This document shows positions 44,425 to 53,554 of a stretch of DNA of 64,000 nucleotides, in pieces; positions within the stretch are counted from its first letter, which is position 1; each line of letters opens with the position of its first letter. The position numbers and the translations under genes were made by a program. The DNA is from Actinomycetota bacterium (GTDB taxonomy: Bacteria; Actinomycetota; Actinomycetes; S36-B12). Where the stretch lies: the NCBI GenBank assembly GCA_016717115.1, contig JADKGE010000010.1, forward strand, positions 62,001-126,000, given 5' to 3'. The notes under the pieces were generated by a model. The model saw only the letters and a program-made list of their open reading frames with translations. It did not search any database and was not told the DNA's origin.

Positions 44425-45964
44425 TTTCGCGCCCCCTGCCCGGCCAGGACGGCCCGAACGAGTTCGCCTGCATCCTCCTCGGGTTCGCCTGTATCCCTCT
44501 TCGTGAGCCCGGCGATCTCGATGTGGGAGGATCCGTCGTCCGTCGACGGCACGACCTTGATCCAGAGCCGGCGCCGCCGCACGCTCAACGACAGAATCAA
44601 GCCCGCCATGGCCGCGAGGGTCGCGACGAGGACCAACTCCTTGCCCGGGTCCTGGGCGATCTGGAAGGACGCCCATCTCTGGTAGCCCGTGAACTCGAGC
44701 CGTCCGGCGCCGTCTGGCAGTTGCCACGTTTCACCGGGACGCAGCGCTTCCAACCCCAGTTGCGTCAGCGTCTCCGTCTTGAGGGTGTAGACGCTCTGGG
44801 GGCGTCCGCTGCTGAGGCCGAGGTCGCCGGTGAAAGCCGACAGGAACACGGCGGGGTCGTCGGGTGCCGGAAACGTCGAGAACGGCCCTAGGTCCTGGCT
44901 GAGGGCCGCTGTCGGAGCGAAGATGCCCGAGAATGCCAGCGGCGGCTGGGCGTCGGGAACCTTGATGACGCCGGTGGAGGTGAAGTTGCCGTCCTGGGGC
45001 AGGAAGACGACGGCATCATCGAAGACGACGTCTCCGGCGCCGTCGCGGATGACGAAGCGCGGGGCATACCCGTGGCCGACGAGGAATACCTTCGCCCCGG
45101 TTGCCTGGAGGGGCGCGTTGACCTCCACCAGCTCGGCGGGGGTGGGATTTCTGGGGATGGTCGATAGGTGAGATCGGCCTCGAACAGTCGCGGTGCCCCG
45201 GCTTGGGCGTCTCCTCGCTCGAAGTCGACCGTGAAGTCATCCAGCTGGAAGGAGAAGGGGCTGAGGTCGTCCGGGTTGACGAACCTGCCGCCGCCCCAGG
45301 CGTCGTACTGCGTGAGGGTATTGGAGAACCCGGACCCCTCGCGAACGATCACGTTGCCCTTCCAGCCGAACAGCCCGCCGATGGCGACGCCCCCGAGGAC
45401 CAGCAGGAGGGACAGGTGGAACACGAGGTTGCCGGTCTCGTGCAGGTAGCCCCGTTCCGCCGCGAGCCAGACGGCACCGTCGTCATCGCCTCCAGGCCGC
45501 AGCCGCCACCGACCTCGACGCAGGTGCCGTTCCGCGCGGTCCAGCACCTCTTGCGGGCTCGCGCCCACGTCCAGCGTGCAAGCCCCGGGCAGACGGGTCA
45601 GTCTTCGCGGAGCAGGAGGGGGCTGCGATCGTACGGCCCGCCAATGCTGCCGGCACCGGGGCAGCAGGCAGCCGATGAGCGACAGGAACAGCAGCAGGTA
45701 GACGGACGAGAACCACGGCGAGCTGTAGCCGTCGAAGAAGCCGAGTCGGTCCAGGATCGGCCCGGCCGTCGGATTGTTGGTCAGCCACTGGTCCACCCGC
45801 AGAGGGTTGTTGCCCCGCTGGGGCAGCACGGAACCGGGCACGCTGGCAACGGCCAGAAGGAACAGCAGGACCAGTGCGGTGCGCATGCTGGTCAGCTGAC
45901 GCCACGCCCAACGCCCCCAGCCTGCGACGCTCAGGGGCGGCGCCGTCCTTGCCGAATCTGCCAC
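44421..45964 (-). pseudogene. ResB-like cytochrome c biogenesis protein, frameshifted
   Basis: The start is GTG 45964 after GAGGTGAG. The upstream frame holds ResB N-terminal features (LTSMRTALVLLFLLAVASVP, LLLFLSLIGCLLPR, ETGNLVFHLSLLLVLGG). Loss of one C in the CCCC run near 45153-45156 shifts the frame. The next frame contains the periplasmic domain, the last membrane span (LVLVATLAAMAGLILSL) and the C-terminus. The repaired protein of about 514 residues would hold apocytochrome or haem in the ResBC (CcsBA) system. No ResC partner is seen. Confidence 0.8.
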
Positions 45965-46122
45965 CCGCACCTCACCTCTAGCGTCGAGCGCACCCCGTGA
46001 GCATCGCCGCGACTCATGGTGGAGCCGTGTCGCTTGCGTCAAGAATCGATCAAGGTCCCCCGCACGCCAGCGCCGAGGGAGGGCGACTTGCCTGCGGCCT
46101 GGGGTGAGGCCAGACTGCGCCG

Positions 46123-46425
46123 ATGCACCGGCCATCCATTCAGCGTCACGCGGCGGCCGCTCGGCTCCGTGGGCGGGGAACCCTCGCCTCGGCGGTCGTC
46201 CTCTTCGTATCGGCGCTGATCGCGAATCGTTCGCCTGCCGTCGCGGCGACGTCCGACGCGACGACTGAGTCCCAGCCCAGTGCGATCTTCATTCTGGTCA
46301 TGTCGGGACTGGCCGGGATCCTCATCGGAATGGCCTACGGCGCGGTGCGGGCCGTCGTCCGACGAATCCGCGCTCGCCGCCAGTCGCCCGACGGGGACGT
46401 CCAGGCCGTGGATCCACGTTCTTGA
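46123..46425 (+). CDS. Small membrane protein
   Basis: This 100-residue protein has a hydrophobic signal-like segment (ASAVVLFVSALIANRSPAVAA) and a second span (AIFILVMSGLAGILIGMAYGAV), with a basic tail. It precedes the DsbA-like gene by 106 nt in the same direction. No family recognised. Confidence 0.5.
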   Translation: MHRPSIQRHAAAARLRGRGTLASAVVLFVSALIANRSPAVAATSDATTESQPSAIFILVMSGLAGILIGMAYGAVRAVVRRIRARRQSPDGDVQAVDPRS

Positions 46426-46531
46426 TGGAATCTTCACCGAATCACCTGCCAAACACCGTGGATGCCTACGCAGACTCACTCGTCGGGTCGGCAGCCGAGC
46501 GCCGGTCGTCAATCCACGCCTAGGAGGGCTC

Positions 46532-47209
46532 ATGCGCGGGCGAACGGGCATCATTTTCACGGTCGTCGCGATCCTGGTGGTCTCGGCGGTCGTCTCGGTG
46601 GCCTTGATCCGTGGAGGGACGTCCTCGGAGCCCGTGGCAGCCAGTGCGACCTCCGCGTCGACTCCCAGCGACGTCCAGATCGTGCGGCCGAGCAGCCACG
46701 TCCTCGGTGACCCGGCCGACGGCACCGTGACGCTGGTCGAGTTCCTCGACTTCGAGTGCGAAGCGTGCGCGGCGGCGTTCCCGTTCGTCGAGGGCTTGCG
46801 CGAGACCTATGCGGGCAAGGTCCGCTTCGTCATGAGGTACTTCCCACTGCCGGGGCACGCAAACGCTGTCAACGCCGCCCTGGCGGTGGAGGCAGCAGCG
46901 CAGCAGGGTCGGCTGGAGGACATGTACCGGATCCTGTACCAGGCGCAGGCGGAGTGGGGTGAGAAGCAGGAGTCCCAGGCCCCGCTGTTCCGGGGTATGG
47001 CGGAGGAGCTGGGATTCGACATGGACGCCTACGATGCGGCCATCGCCGACCCCGCCACGGCGGCTCGGGTAGAACTCGACCGCCGCGACGCCGAGTCGCT
47101 GGGCCTGCCGGGCACCCCGTCCTTCTTCCTGAACGGCGAGCCGCTGGCCCTGACCTCGGCCGAAGAGGTGACGGCAGCGATCGATGCGGCGCTGTCCAGC
47201 GCTCAATGA
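46532..47209 (+). CDS. DsbA-like membrane-anchored thioredoxin
   Basis: ATG 46532 follows AGGAGGG. The 225-residue protein has an N-terminal anchor (TGIIFTVVAILVVSAVVSVAL) and a DsbA-type thioredoxin domain with FECEACAAAFP (active CEAC) near residue 74. cis-Pro motif is LGLPGTPSFFLNG. It would introduce disulfides outside the membrane. Its stop overlaps the VKOR gene, its expected oxidant. Confidence 0.88.
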   Translation: MRGRTGIIFTVVAILVVSAVVSVALIRGGTSSEPVAASATSASTPSDVQIVRPSSHVLGDPADGTVTLVEFLDFECEACAAAFPFVEGLRETYAGKVRFVMRYFPLPGHANAVNAALAVEAAAQQGRLEDMYRILYQAQAEWGEKQESQAPLFRGMAEELGFDMDAYDAAIADPATAARVELDRRDAESLGLPGTPSFFLNGEPLALTSAEEVTAAIDAALSSAQ

Positions 47210-47805
47210 CCAACCACTCCACCAGCGGCGCGGCCGGGGCCGCCCAGCCGGGCCGCTGGATGCCGCCGGCGATCACCGCGTCCGGGGTCCTCGGGCTGGC
47301 GGCGGCGTGGGCGTTGACGGGCGACAAGGTACGACTGCTCCAGGACCCGGCATTCGTGCCCCCCTGCAGCGTGTCCGCGATCGTCAACTGCGGAAGCGTG
47401 ATGCAGTCGTGGCAGTCATCGGTATTCGGATTCCCGAACTCCCTGATCGGCCTCGTGGCGTTCTCGATCGTCGTCTCCATCGGGGTCGTCGCCTGGTCGG
47501 GCGCGCGACTGCGCTCGTGGATCTGGTGGGGGCTGGAGGCCGGAGCCCTCCTGGGCATGGTGTTCGTGCATTGGCTGGCTTTCCAGAGCGCGTACGTCAT
47601 CGGCGCGCTGTGCCTGTACTGCGCGGCGGCCTGGGTTGCCACGTTCGCTATTTTCGGGGTGGTGACGTCACTCGTGCTGCGCCTGCGACGTGACCGAGGC
47701 CAGGAGCCGAGATCGCGCGGACGCTTCCAGAATCTGTGGCCGATCATCTGGGCGGCCTGGCTGGGGGTCTTTGCCGTGGCCGTCGTGTACGGACTGTTCG
47801 GATGA
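47206..47805 (+). CDS. VKOR-family disulfide oxidase
   Basis: This 199-residue four- to five-helix protein has both redox Cys sets of bacterial VKOR: an N-terminal CSVSAIVNCGSV loop and the CLYC active site in helix 4. It would reoxidise the DsbA-like protein with quinone as acceptor, replacing DsbB. The overlap of 4 nt with the DsbA gene supports this pairing. Confidence 0.9.
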   Translation: MTNHSTSGAAGAAQPGRWMPPAITASGVLGLAAAWALTGDKVRLLQDPAFVPPCSVSAIVNCGSVMQSWQSSVFGFPNSLIGLVAFSIVVSIGVVAWSGARLRSWIWWGLEAGALLGMVFVHWLAFQSAYVIGALCLYCAAAWVATFAIFGVVTSLVLRLRRDRGQEPRSRGRFQNLWPIIWAAWLGVFAVAVVYGLFG

Positions 47806-48068
47806 TCGGCGGGCTGTTGGTGAGCGTGCTGATCACGTCGGCGATGATCGCCGGGGTGGCACTCTTCGTGCGCTGGGCCATCCGCGAAGGCGAGGGCGAC
47901 GATCCCCGGTGGGGGCTGACGGGTCAGCTCGATGCGGCATCTCCCCTGATCGGCTTCGCCGAGCGGGCGTTCGCGATTCCTGAGGTCGCCGGGCTCACGC
48001 TGCGCGGGAGTCGACGATGCGAGGCTGCCTGGGAGCAGGCCTACTCGTGGTCGGGTGTCTCAATCTAG
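47802..48068 (+). CDS. Small membrane protein coupled to VKOR
   Basis: ATG 47802 overlaps the VKOR stop. The 88-residue product has one hydrophobic N-terminal segment (IGGLLVSVLITSAMIAGVALFV) and an acidic middle. The last 15 residues overlap another candidate gene, so the true end is uncertain. Function unknown. Confidence 0.5.
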   Translation: MIGGLLVSVLITSAMIAGVALFVRWAIREGEGDDPRWGLTGQLDAASPLIGFAERAFAIPEVAGLTLRGSRRCEAAWEQAYSWSGVSI

Positions 48069-48209
48069 CTACAGGCGTCCGCCGTGATCCTCAGCGGACC
48101 GTTCGGGAGCCTGACCTGCCCGGTGCCCGAGGGCACCTCCCTCGAGGAGGTCGCGAGGCGATTCGCCAAGGCGGCGCCTATCGAGCCGTCGGACGGGACC
48201 TCGACCTAG
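48017..48209 (+). pseudogene. Possible small lipoprotein with frameshift
   Basis: ATG 48017 begins a lipoprotein-like signal (MRGCLGAGLLVVGCLN). Removing one G near 48074 joins it to a coding-like frame reading VILSGPFGSLTCPVPEGTS and ending at 48209. Without the change the continuation is Arg-rich. This rests on composition only. Confidence 0.3.
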
Positions 48210-48231
48210 CGCACCGCCCCGGCGGAACCTG

Positions 48232-48973
48232 TCAGATGGGCGTGGCGAAGGCCCCCGCCTGGACGCGCATCCACACGGTGATCGAGTTCCACGCCCCCGA
48301 CGCCATCACCAGCCCCAGGGCGATCATGAGGGTTCCGCTGACGCGTCGAATTGCCGGCGTGTTCTCCCGCGCCCAGCCGATCGTTGTCATCGCGCGCTGC
48401 AGCCCCAGCCCGACGAGGAGAAATGGCAGGCCCAGCCCCAGGCAATAGGCCGCCGAGAGCGTGGCTCCGCGCAGTGCATCCGCCTGCGTGAACGCCAGCG
48501 CCTGGACGACGGCCAGCACGGGCCCGATGCAGGGAGCCCAGCCGATCCCGAACACCAGGCCCAGCAGGGGGGCACCCCACAGGCCCTTGGGCGCCCGGAC
48601 GGGCAGTCGCCACGACCGATTCAGCAAGCGCGCATCACGTACATAGCCCAGCCCAAGCGCCACCACGACCAGGCCCATGACGCGGGTGATGGGGTCCTGC
48701 CAGGTCAGGAGTACCGCGCCCACGCCGCCGAACAGGACGCCGTAGGAGATGAACACGACTCCGAAACCGAGCGTGAACAGGGCCGTGCCGGTCACCACGA
48801 GTCGACGTGGGACCCACTCCGGCAGATGCATCGGCGGCTGTGAGCCCGGTGACATAGGTGACGTATCCCGGAGCGAGGGGCAGTACGCAGGGGCTGACGA
48901 AGGACACGACCCCCGCTGCCAGCGCCAGCCCCAGCGCCAGCAGCAGGGGGCCGGAGGCTACGAGCGACTCCAC
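48232..48973 (-). pseudogene. CcdA-like thiol transporter, frameshifted
   Basis: The first frame (start 48973) has the first Cys helix (VSFVSPCVLPLAPGY). The second frame to 48232 has TALFTLGFGVVFISYG, the second Cys helix (GIGWAPCIGPVLAV) and the last helices. One surplus base near 48800-48806 separates them. The repaired protein of about 246 residues is a normal six-helix CcdA that passes electrons outward. The adjacent TlpA-like thioredoxin gene, 2 nt away, is its expected partner. Confidence 0.82.
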
Positions 48974-48974
48974 C

Positions 48975-49601
48975 TCAGTCGCCGATCGTGGCGGGGACCC
49001 CTACCGACCCGCTGGGCTCTGATGCGGAGGCCAGCAGGGGCTCGATCAGGCCACGCAGGGTCGATTCGCTCGCCCGACCGAGAATGCGCCCGGCCACCTT
49101 GCCGTCCCTGTCGATCACCAAGGTGGTCGGGATGGCCTGCGGCGGCGCGATCCCACTGAACTGCAGCTGGATCCGGCCGTCACTGTCCACGACGCTGGGA
49201 TACGTGATGCCGTTGGCCTTCTCGAAGCTGAGGGCGGTGGCGGGGCTGTCGCGGGTATTGAGGCCCATGAATGTCACGCCTTCTTTGCCGAACTCCTCCC
49301 ACAGTGACTGAAGGACCGGGGCCTCAGCGCGGCAGGGTGCACACCAGGAGGCCCACACGTTCAGGACGACCACCCGTCCGCGCTCCTGGGCCAGCGTCCA
49401 CGACCCCCCGGTCATCAACTCGCCCCCGATCGCGGGCGCGTCCACCCGATCGCTGAGTGCGATGGCGGTGATCGATCCGTCCCCGGCGATGAAGCCCGCG
49501 TCACGGGCCGTCTCACTGGTGGTGGATCCCGAGCAGGCACTCGAGCCGAGGGCAACGAACCCGACGACGGCGAGGGCCGCGAGAGCGCGCCTAACGTGCA
49601 T
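48975..49601 (-). CDS. TlpA/ResA-like thioredoxin lipoprotein
   Basis: This 208-residue lipoprotein (lipobox GSSAC) has a thioredoxin-like domain with NVWASWCAPCRAEAP (WCAPC) and cis-Pro in IPTTLVIDRDG. It should reduce apocytochrome or copper-site thiols outside the membrane using electrons from CcdA, encoded immediately downstream. It precedes CcdA and then, beyond other genes, ResB. Confidence 0.88.
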   Translation of the reverse strand: MHVRRALAALAVVGFVALGSSACSGSTTSETARDAGFIAGDGSITAIALSDRVDAPAIGGELMTGGSWTLAQERGRVVVLNVWASWCAPCRAEAPVLQSLWEEFGKEGVTFMGLNTRDSPATALSFEKANGITYPSVVDSDGRIQLQFSGIAPPQAIPTTLVIDRDGKVAGRILGRASESTLRGLIEPLLASASEPSGSVGVPATIGD

Positions 49602-49791
49602 GGGGACGCCCGGTCATGGACCCAGCATCAACGACCCTGGTGAAGGTCCGCCGGTCGTCTGATGAACGAACGGTCAACACGTGCGCGGCCGCCGCACCTG
49701 ACCTTGATCAAATCTTCATGGTTCAGGGACGGTTCCTCAGGCTCCACCCCCGGACACTGTGGGCATCCATCGGCATGCAGGAGGGTTGCAC

Positions 49792-50898
49792 GTGAGTAGG
49801 CAGGACCGGTCACCCCGTTGGCGGGCGCTCGCTGCGGTGCTGGTCGTCGCTCCGCTCGCCCTGACTCTCGCCGCGCAGTCGAGCCAGGCCGTGCCGGCGC
49901 GCGACATCAAGGACGTCCAGGCGCAGGTTCGCGACCTGCAGATGCAGGCGGCGGGCGCGAACGAGCAGTACAAGGCGGCCCGAGATCGTCTGGAGGGCAC
50001 GCGCGAACGCCTGAGCAGCGCCCAGTCGAAGGTCGATCGGCAGCGCGCCGAGCTCGCGCAGACCCTGGCGGCGGTGAACGATCTGGCCCGAGGCATCTAC
50101 ATGACCGGCGGCATCGACGGCACGCTGCAGGTGATGCTCGCTGACGACCCCACCGACTTCCTCGCGCAATCCGCGGCGATCGACCAGCTGTCCCGGGCTC
50201 AGTCGGCTGACATCCGTCGATCTCAGACGGCCCAGCTACGGCTCGCGCAGTCCGAGGCGGAGCTGGCCGACCAGGAGTCGCTGGCCGAGGATCAGAATCA
50301 GCAGATGGCGGCCGCCAAGGCAACCGCCGATGACCGCCTGCAGCAGGCGGAGGCCGTGCTGGCCGATCTGGAGGAGGACGAGCGCCGCCGCCTGGCCGAG
50401 CTGCAGGCACAGCAAGAGCAGCAGGAACGGGCCGCCGCCGCCGCCCTGCAGTCCTCGCCCGCCGATGGATCCGGCGCACAGTCCTCGGGTGGGAGCGCGG
50501 GGGCCGAGCAGTCCGGCGGGGGGTACACGGGCGGGGGTCGAGCGGCCGCGGCCGTCCAGTATGCGCTCGCCCAGCTCGGTGAGCCGTACTCCTACAGTGC
50601 GAACCCGCCCAACTCCTGGGACTGCTCCAAGCTCACCGCCGCGGCGTGGGGTTCAGCGGGCGTGGGGCTGACCGCGCTGAGCTACACGCAGTGGGACCAG
50701 ACCAGGCGAGTGCCCGTATCGGAGATCCAGCCCGGTGACCTGGTGTTCTACTTCGGCATGGGCGCGCACCATGTGGCGATCTATGTCGGCAACGGCAAGA
50801 TGGTCAGCGCATCAAATCCGTCCGATGGGGTCGAGCTGATCGACTACCTCGGCCCTTGGTACGGGGAGCGCTTCAGCGGCGTGGGTCGTGTCCTGTGA
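49792..50898 (+). CDS. Coiled-coil NlpC/P60 endopeptidase (copy 1)
   Basis: GTG 49792 follows GGAGGG. The 368-residue protein has a signal peptide (ALAAVLVVAPLALTLAAQSSQA), a long coiled coil (about 35-215), a Ser/Gly linker, and a C-terminal NlpC/P60 domain with Cys in WDCSKLTAAAW and His in GAHHVAIYVG. It resembles RipA-type peptidoglycan hydrolases. The C-terminal MVSASNPSDGVELIDYLGPW closely matches the remnant at 58533-58679. Confidence 0.85.
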   Translation: MSRQDRSPRWRALAAVLVVAPLALTLAAQSSQAVPARDIKDVQAQVRDLQMQAAGANEQYKAARDRLEGTRERLSSAQSKVDRQRAELAQTLAAVNDLARGIYMTGGIDGTLQVMLADDPTDFLAQSAAIDQLSRAQSADIRRSQTAQLRLAQSEAELADQESLAEDQNQQMAAAKATADDRLQQAEAVLADLEEDERRRLAELQAQQEQQERAAAAALQSSPADGSGAQSSGGSAGAEQSGGGYTGGGRAAAAVQYALAQLGEPYSYSANPPNSWDCSKLTAAAWGSAGVGLTALSYTQWDQTRRVPVSEIQPGDLVFYFGMGAHHVAIYVGNGKMVSASNPSDGVELIDYLGPWYGERFSGVGRVL

Positions 50899-50952
50899 CC
50901 GGTGGGGGCACAATCGCACCATGATGGCTGGGACGATGGCGGCAGGTGCGTC

Positions 50953-51648
50953 GTGACGACGGAGCTGAGGGTTCTCGTCGTCGACGATGAGGTGCCGTTG
51001 ACGGCGGTGGTCAGCAGCTACCTCGAACGTGAGGGCTTCGTCGTTGACGTGGCCCATACCGGGCCCGACGCCGTCGACGCGGCTCGCACCGGAAAGCCCG
51101 CCCTCATCATCCTGGACATCATGCTCCCCGGCTTCGACGGCATCGAGGTGTGCCGCCAGGTTCGGCAGTTCTCCGACGCCTACGTGATCATGCTGACGGC
51201 GCGGGAGGACGAGGTAGACAAGGTCCTGGGGCTCTCGATCGGCGCCGACGACTATCTCGTGAAACCGTTCTCGCCACGTGAGCTCATTGCACGGGTCAGG
51301 GCCATGCTGCGGCGGCCCCGGCTCTCCCCCTTCGATGGACCCAGCAGGGTGCTGGAACTCGGGCCGTTGGCGGTCGACACGGAATCGCGTTCGACGACGG
51401 TCGACGGAGTCGAGATCCCCCTCACACGCACCGAGTTCGACATCCTCGCTGCCATGATCGAACGACCGCGGGCCGCCTTGACGCGACGCCAACTGATCGA
51501 AGCGGTGTGGGGTCCGGACTGGTATGGCGATGAGCACGTTGTCGACGTGCACGTCGGACACCTGCGCACCAAGCTCGGGGACGATGCGTCCGAGCCCCAC
51601 TTCATCCGCACCGTCCGCGGTGTCGGCTACGGCATGGCGACGTCGTGA
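50953..51648 (+). CDS. OmpR-type response regulator
   Basis: GTG 50953 begins VTTELRVLVVDDE. The 231-residue protein has an intact receiver (DDE, ILDIMLPGFDGIEVC, KPFS) and winged-helix output (LTRTEFDIL, VVDVHVGHLRTKLGD). The stop overlaps the kinase start by 4 nt. It strongly resembles the regulator at 38293-39066 and is probably a paralogue of the same family controlling copper genes downstream. Confidence 0.9.
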   Translation: MTTELRVLVVDDEVPLTAVVSSYLEREGFVVDVAHTGPDAVDAARTGKPALIILDIMLPGFDGIEVCRQVRQFSDAYVIMLTAREDEVDKVLGLSIGADDYLVKPFSPRELIARVRAMLRRPRLSPFDGPSRVLELGPLAVDTESRSTTVDGVEIPLTRTEFDILAAMIERPRAALTRRQLIEAVWGPDWYGDEHVVDVHVGHLRTKLGDDASEPHFIRTVRGVGYGMATS

Positions 51649-52814
51649 AGGGCCGACCGCGCCTGGCCGTCCGTCTCCTGCAGGCCCAGGCACTGGTCAT
51701 CGGAGTCGGAGGAGTCACGCTCGTGGTGGCCGCCGTCCTCGTCGCACCGCAGCTCTTCCACATCCACCTGATCGACTCCGGCGTCGGCGACCTCGATGCC
51801 CAAGTCCATGCCGAAGAGGCGTTCGCCTCCTCCTTCATCATCTCCGTGAGCGTGGCGGCGGTTGCGGCCCTCGTTACCGCCGGAGCCATCTCCTGGTTCC
51901 TCGTTCGGCGGGTCTCCCGGCCGGTGGAGCTGCTGGCCCGGTCCGCGCAGGCCGTCGCCGCCGGCAACTTCGACGTCGAGGTTCCCGAAGCCGTCTTCAG
52001 CAGCGAGCTCGATCAGCTGTCATCGTCCTTCAACGACATGGCACACCGATTGGCCGAGACAGAGCTGACGCGCTCACGCCTGCTGGCCGACCTCGCCCAC
52101 GAGCTGCGCACGCCCCTGGCCACCCTGGAGGCCTACATCGAAGGCATGGAGGATGGAGTCCTGGCAACCGATGCCGCGTCGTGGGCGATCATGCTGGCGC
52201 AGGTCGAACGCCTGCGTCGCCTGGCCAGCGACCTTCGGGTGGTTGCGGCCGCTGAGGAGCATGCGCTCGGCCTGCATCTGGAGGCCTCCGATGCGTCGCT
52301 CCTCGCCGCGAACGCGGTGGCGGCGGCCGCCCCGCGGTACCTTGCCAAGGGCGTCCTCCTGAGCCTGACGAGCTCCCACGAGCGACTCGACGTCATGGTC
52401 GATTCGATTCGCGTCGAGCAGGTGCTCGCCAACCTGCTCGACAACGCCCTGCGCCACACGCCCGCTGGGGGCTCGGTGACCGTTGGCGCCCACCGCGGTC
52501 CCGGCGATGTCCGCATCGATGTGTCCGATACGGGCGAGGGCATCACCGCCCACGAGCGGACGATGATCTTCGAGCGCTTCTACCGTGCTGACCCCTCCCG
52601 CGTGAGTGCAGACGGAGGAGGAAGCGGGCTGGGCCTGACCATCGCCCGAGCCATCATTGCCGACCACGGCGGCACGATCGAAGCGACGAGCGCGGGCACC
52701 GGACACGGGACCACGTTCACCATCCGTCTGCCCTCGCTGCCGACCCCCGGCCGGCACCGGGGTCCAGCGCCTTCATCAAACGCATATCGAACGTCCGGGC
52801 AACGCACATCCTGA
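51645..52814 (+). CDS. Sensor histidine kinase
   Basis: This 389-residue kinase has two membrane segments flanking a short external loop (LIDSGVGDLDAQVHAEEA), a HAMP domain, H box (DLAHELRTPLATLEAY), N box (LLDNALRHTP), and G boxes (DTGEGI, GSGLGLTIARAI). It overlaps the regulator gene. It is the intact counterpart of the frameshifted kinase at 37189-38296. CopC starts 71 nt further on. Confidence 0.9.
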   Translation: MKGRPRLAVRLLQAQALVIGVGGVTLVVAAVLVAPQLFHIHLIDSGVGDLDAQVHAEEAFASSFIISVSVAAVAALVTAGAISWFLVRRVSRPVELLARSAQAVAAGNFDVEVPEAVFSSELDQLSSSFNDMAHRLAETELTRSRLLADLAHELRTPLATLEAYIEGMEDGVLATDAASWAIMLAQVERLRRLASDLRVVAAAEEHALGLHLEASDASLLAANAVAAAAPRYLAKGVLLSLTSSHERLDVMVDSIRVEQVLANLLDNALRHTPAGGSVTVGAHRGPGDVRIDVSDTGEGITAHERTMIFERFYRADPSRVSADGGGSGLGLTIARAIIADHGGTIEATSAGTGHGTTFTIRLPSLPTPGRHRGPAPSSNAYRTSGQRTS

Positions 52815-52885
52815 GGCCCCCACACTTGGGGGCATCTATCCATCGCTACGCCGACGAGGAGTGTGACGAGGGGATTCCCCTCTTC

Positions 52886-53554
52886 ATGGCCATGCCACGA
52901 TACCCACGGCGAGGATGGCGCGTGACCCTCGGTCTCGCCGCTGCGGTGCTGGTCTGGTCGGCGATCAGCGCGTCCCCGGTGGCGGCCCACGCCGAGCTGA
53001 CCTCGATCTCGCCCGAGGACGGCGTCGTCCTGGTCGAGCCCCCGACGTCCATCGACCTCACGTTCAGCGAGCCCCTGATCGCCGCCGCCGCCACCGTCGT
53101 GGTGACCGACGATCGCGGCGTCGTCGTCACCCGTGACCGGTCCCAGGTCGATGGCCGGGCAGTCTCGGTCCTGTGGCCCGCCGACGCGCCGCCTGGTGAC
53201 TACACGATTGCCTACCGTGTCGTCTCGGGCGACGGCCACCCGATCAAGGGCACGTCACGCTTCACGCTTCGCCAACCCGTCCCCACACCCACTCCTGAGA
53301 CCTCCGGCGCCCCCACCCCTGAGACCTCCGGCGCCTCCACCCCTGAGACCAGCCCGAGACCGACCGCCGGGTCCGCCGGCAGCCAGACGTCCGACCCGGC
53401 GACCGCGACGGCCCAGTCGGTAGCCGGGTCAGCGCCCGCGGATCCCGGGCAAGGCCCGCGAGTCCCGCTGCCGATCGTCGCCTTGGCGGCGGGCATCGCC
53501 GCAGCGCTCGCCGTCGGCGCCGCCCTGCTCGTCCGACGGCGTCGAGCGACGTGA
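52886..53554 (+). CDS. CopC copper-binding protein with membrane tail
   Basis: ATG 52886 or 52892 begins a signal peptide ending near VAAHAEL, placing His at the mature N-terminus, the usual CopC copper ligand. The CopC domain covers about 35-125 (SPEDGVVLVEPPTSIDLTFSEP, IAYRVVSGDGHPIKGTSRF). Three PTPETSGA-like repeats and a C-terminal membrane anchor (VALAAGIAAALAVGAALLV) follow. It overlaps the CopD-CtaG gene. Confidence 0.9.
   Translation: MAMPRYPRRGWRVTLGLAAAVLVWSAISASPVAAHAELTSISPEDGVVLVEPPTSIDLTFSEPLIAAAATVVVTDDRGVVVTRDRSQVDGRAVSVLWPADAPPGDYTIAYRVVSGDGHPIKGTSRFTLRQPVPTPTPETSGAPTPETSGASTPETSPRPTAGSAGSQTSDPATATAQSVAGSAPADPGQGPRVPLPIVALAAGIAAALAVGAALLVRRRRAT

Noticed and set aside
44421..45964. 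Two separate genes instead of one frameshifted ResB
   Set aside because: Each part alone lacks half of the ResB domains, and one base in a C-run joins them exactly. The downstream part has no ribosome site of its own.
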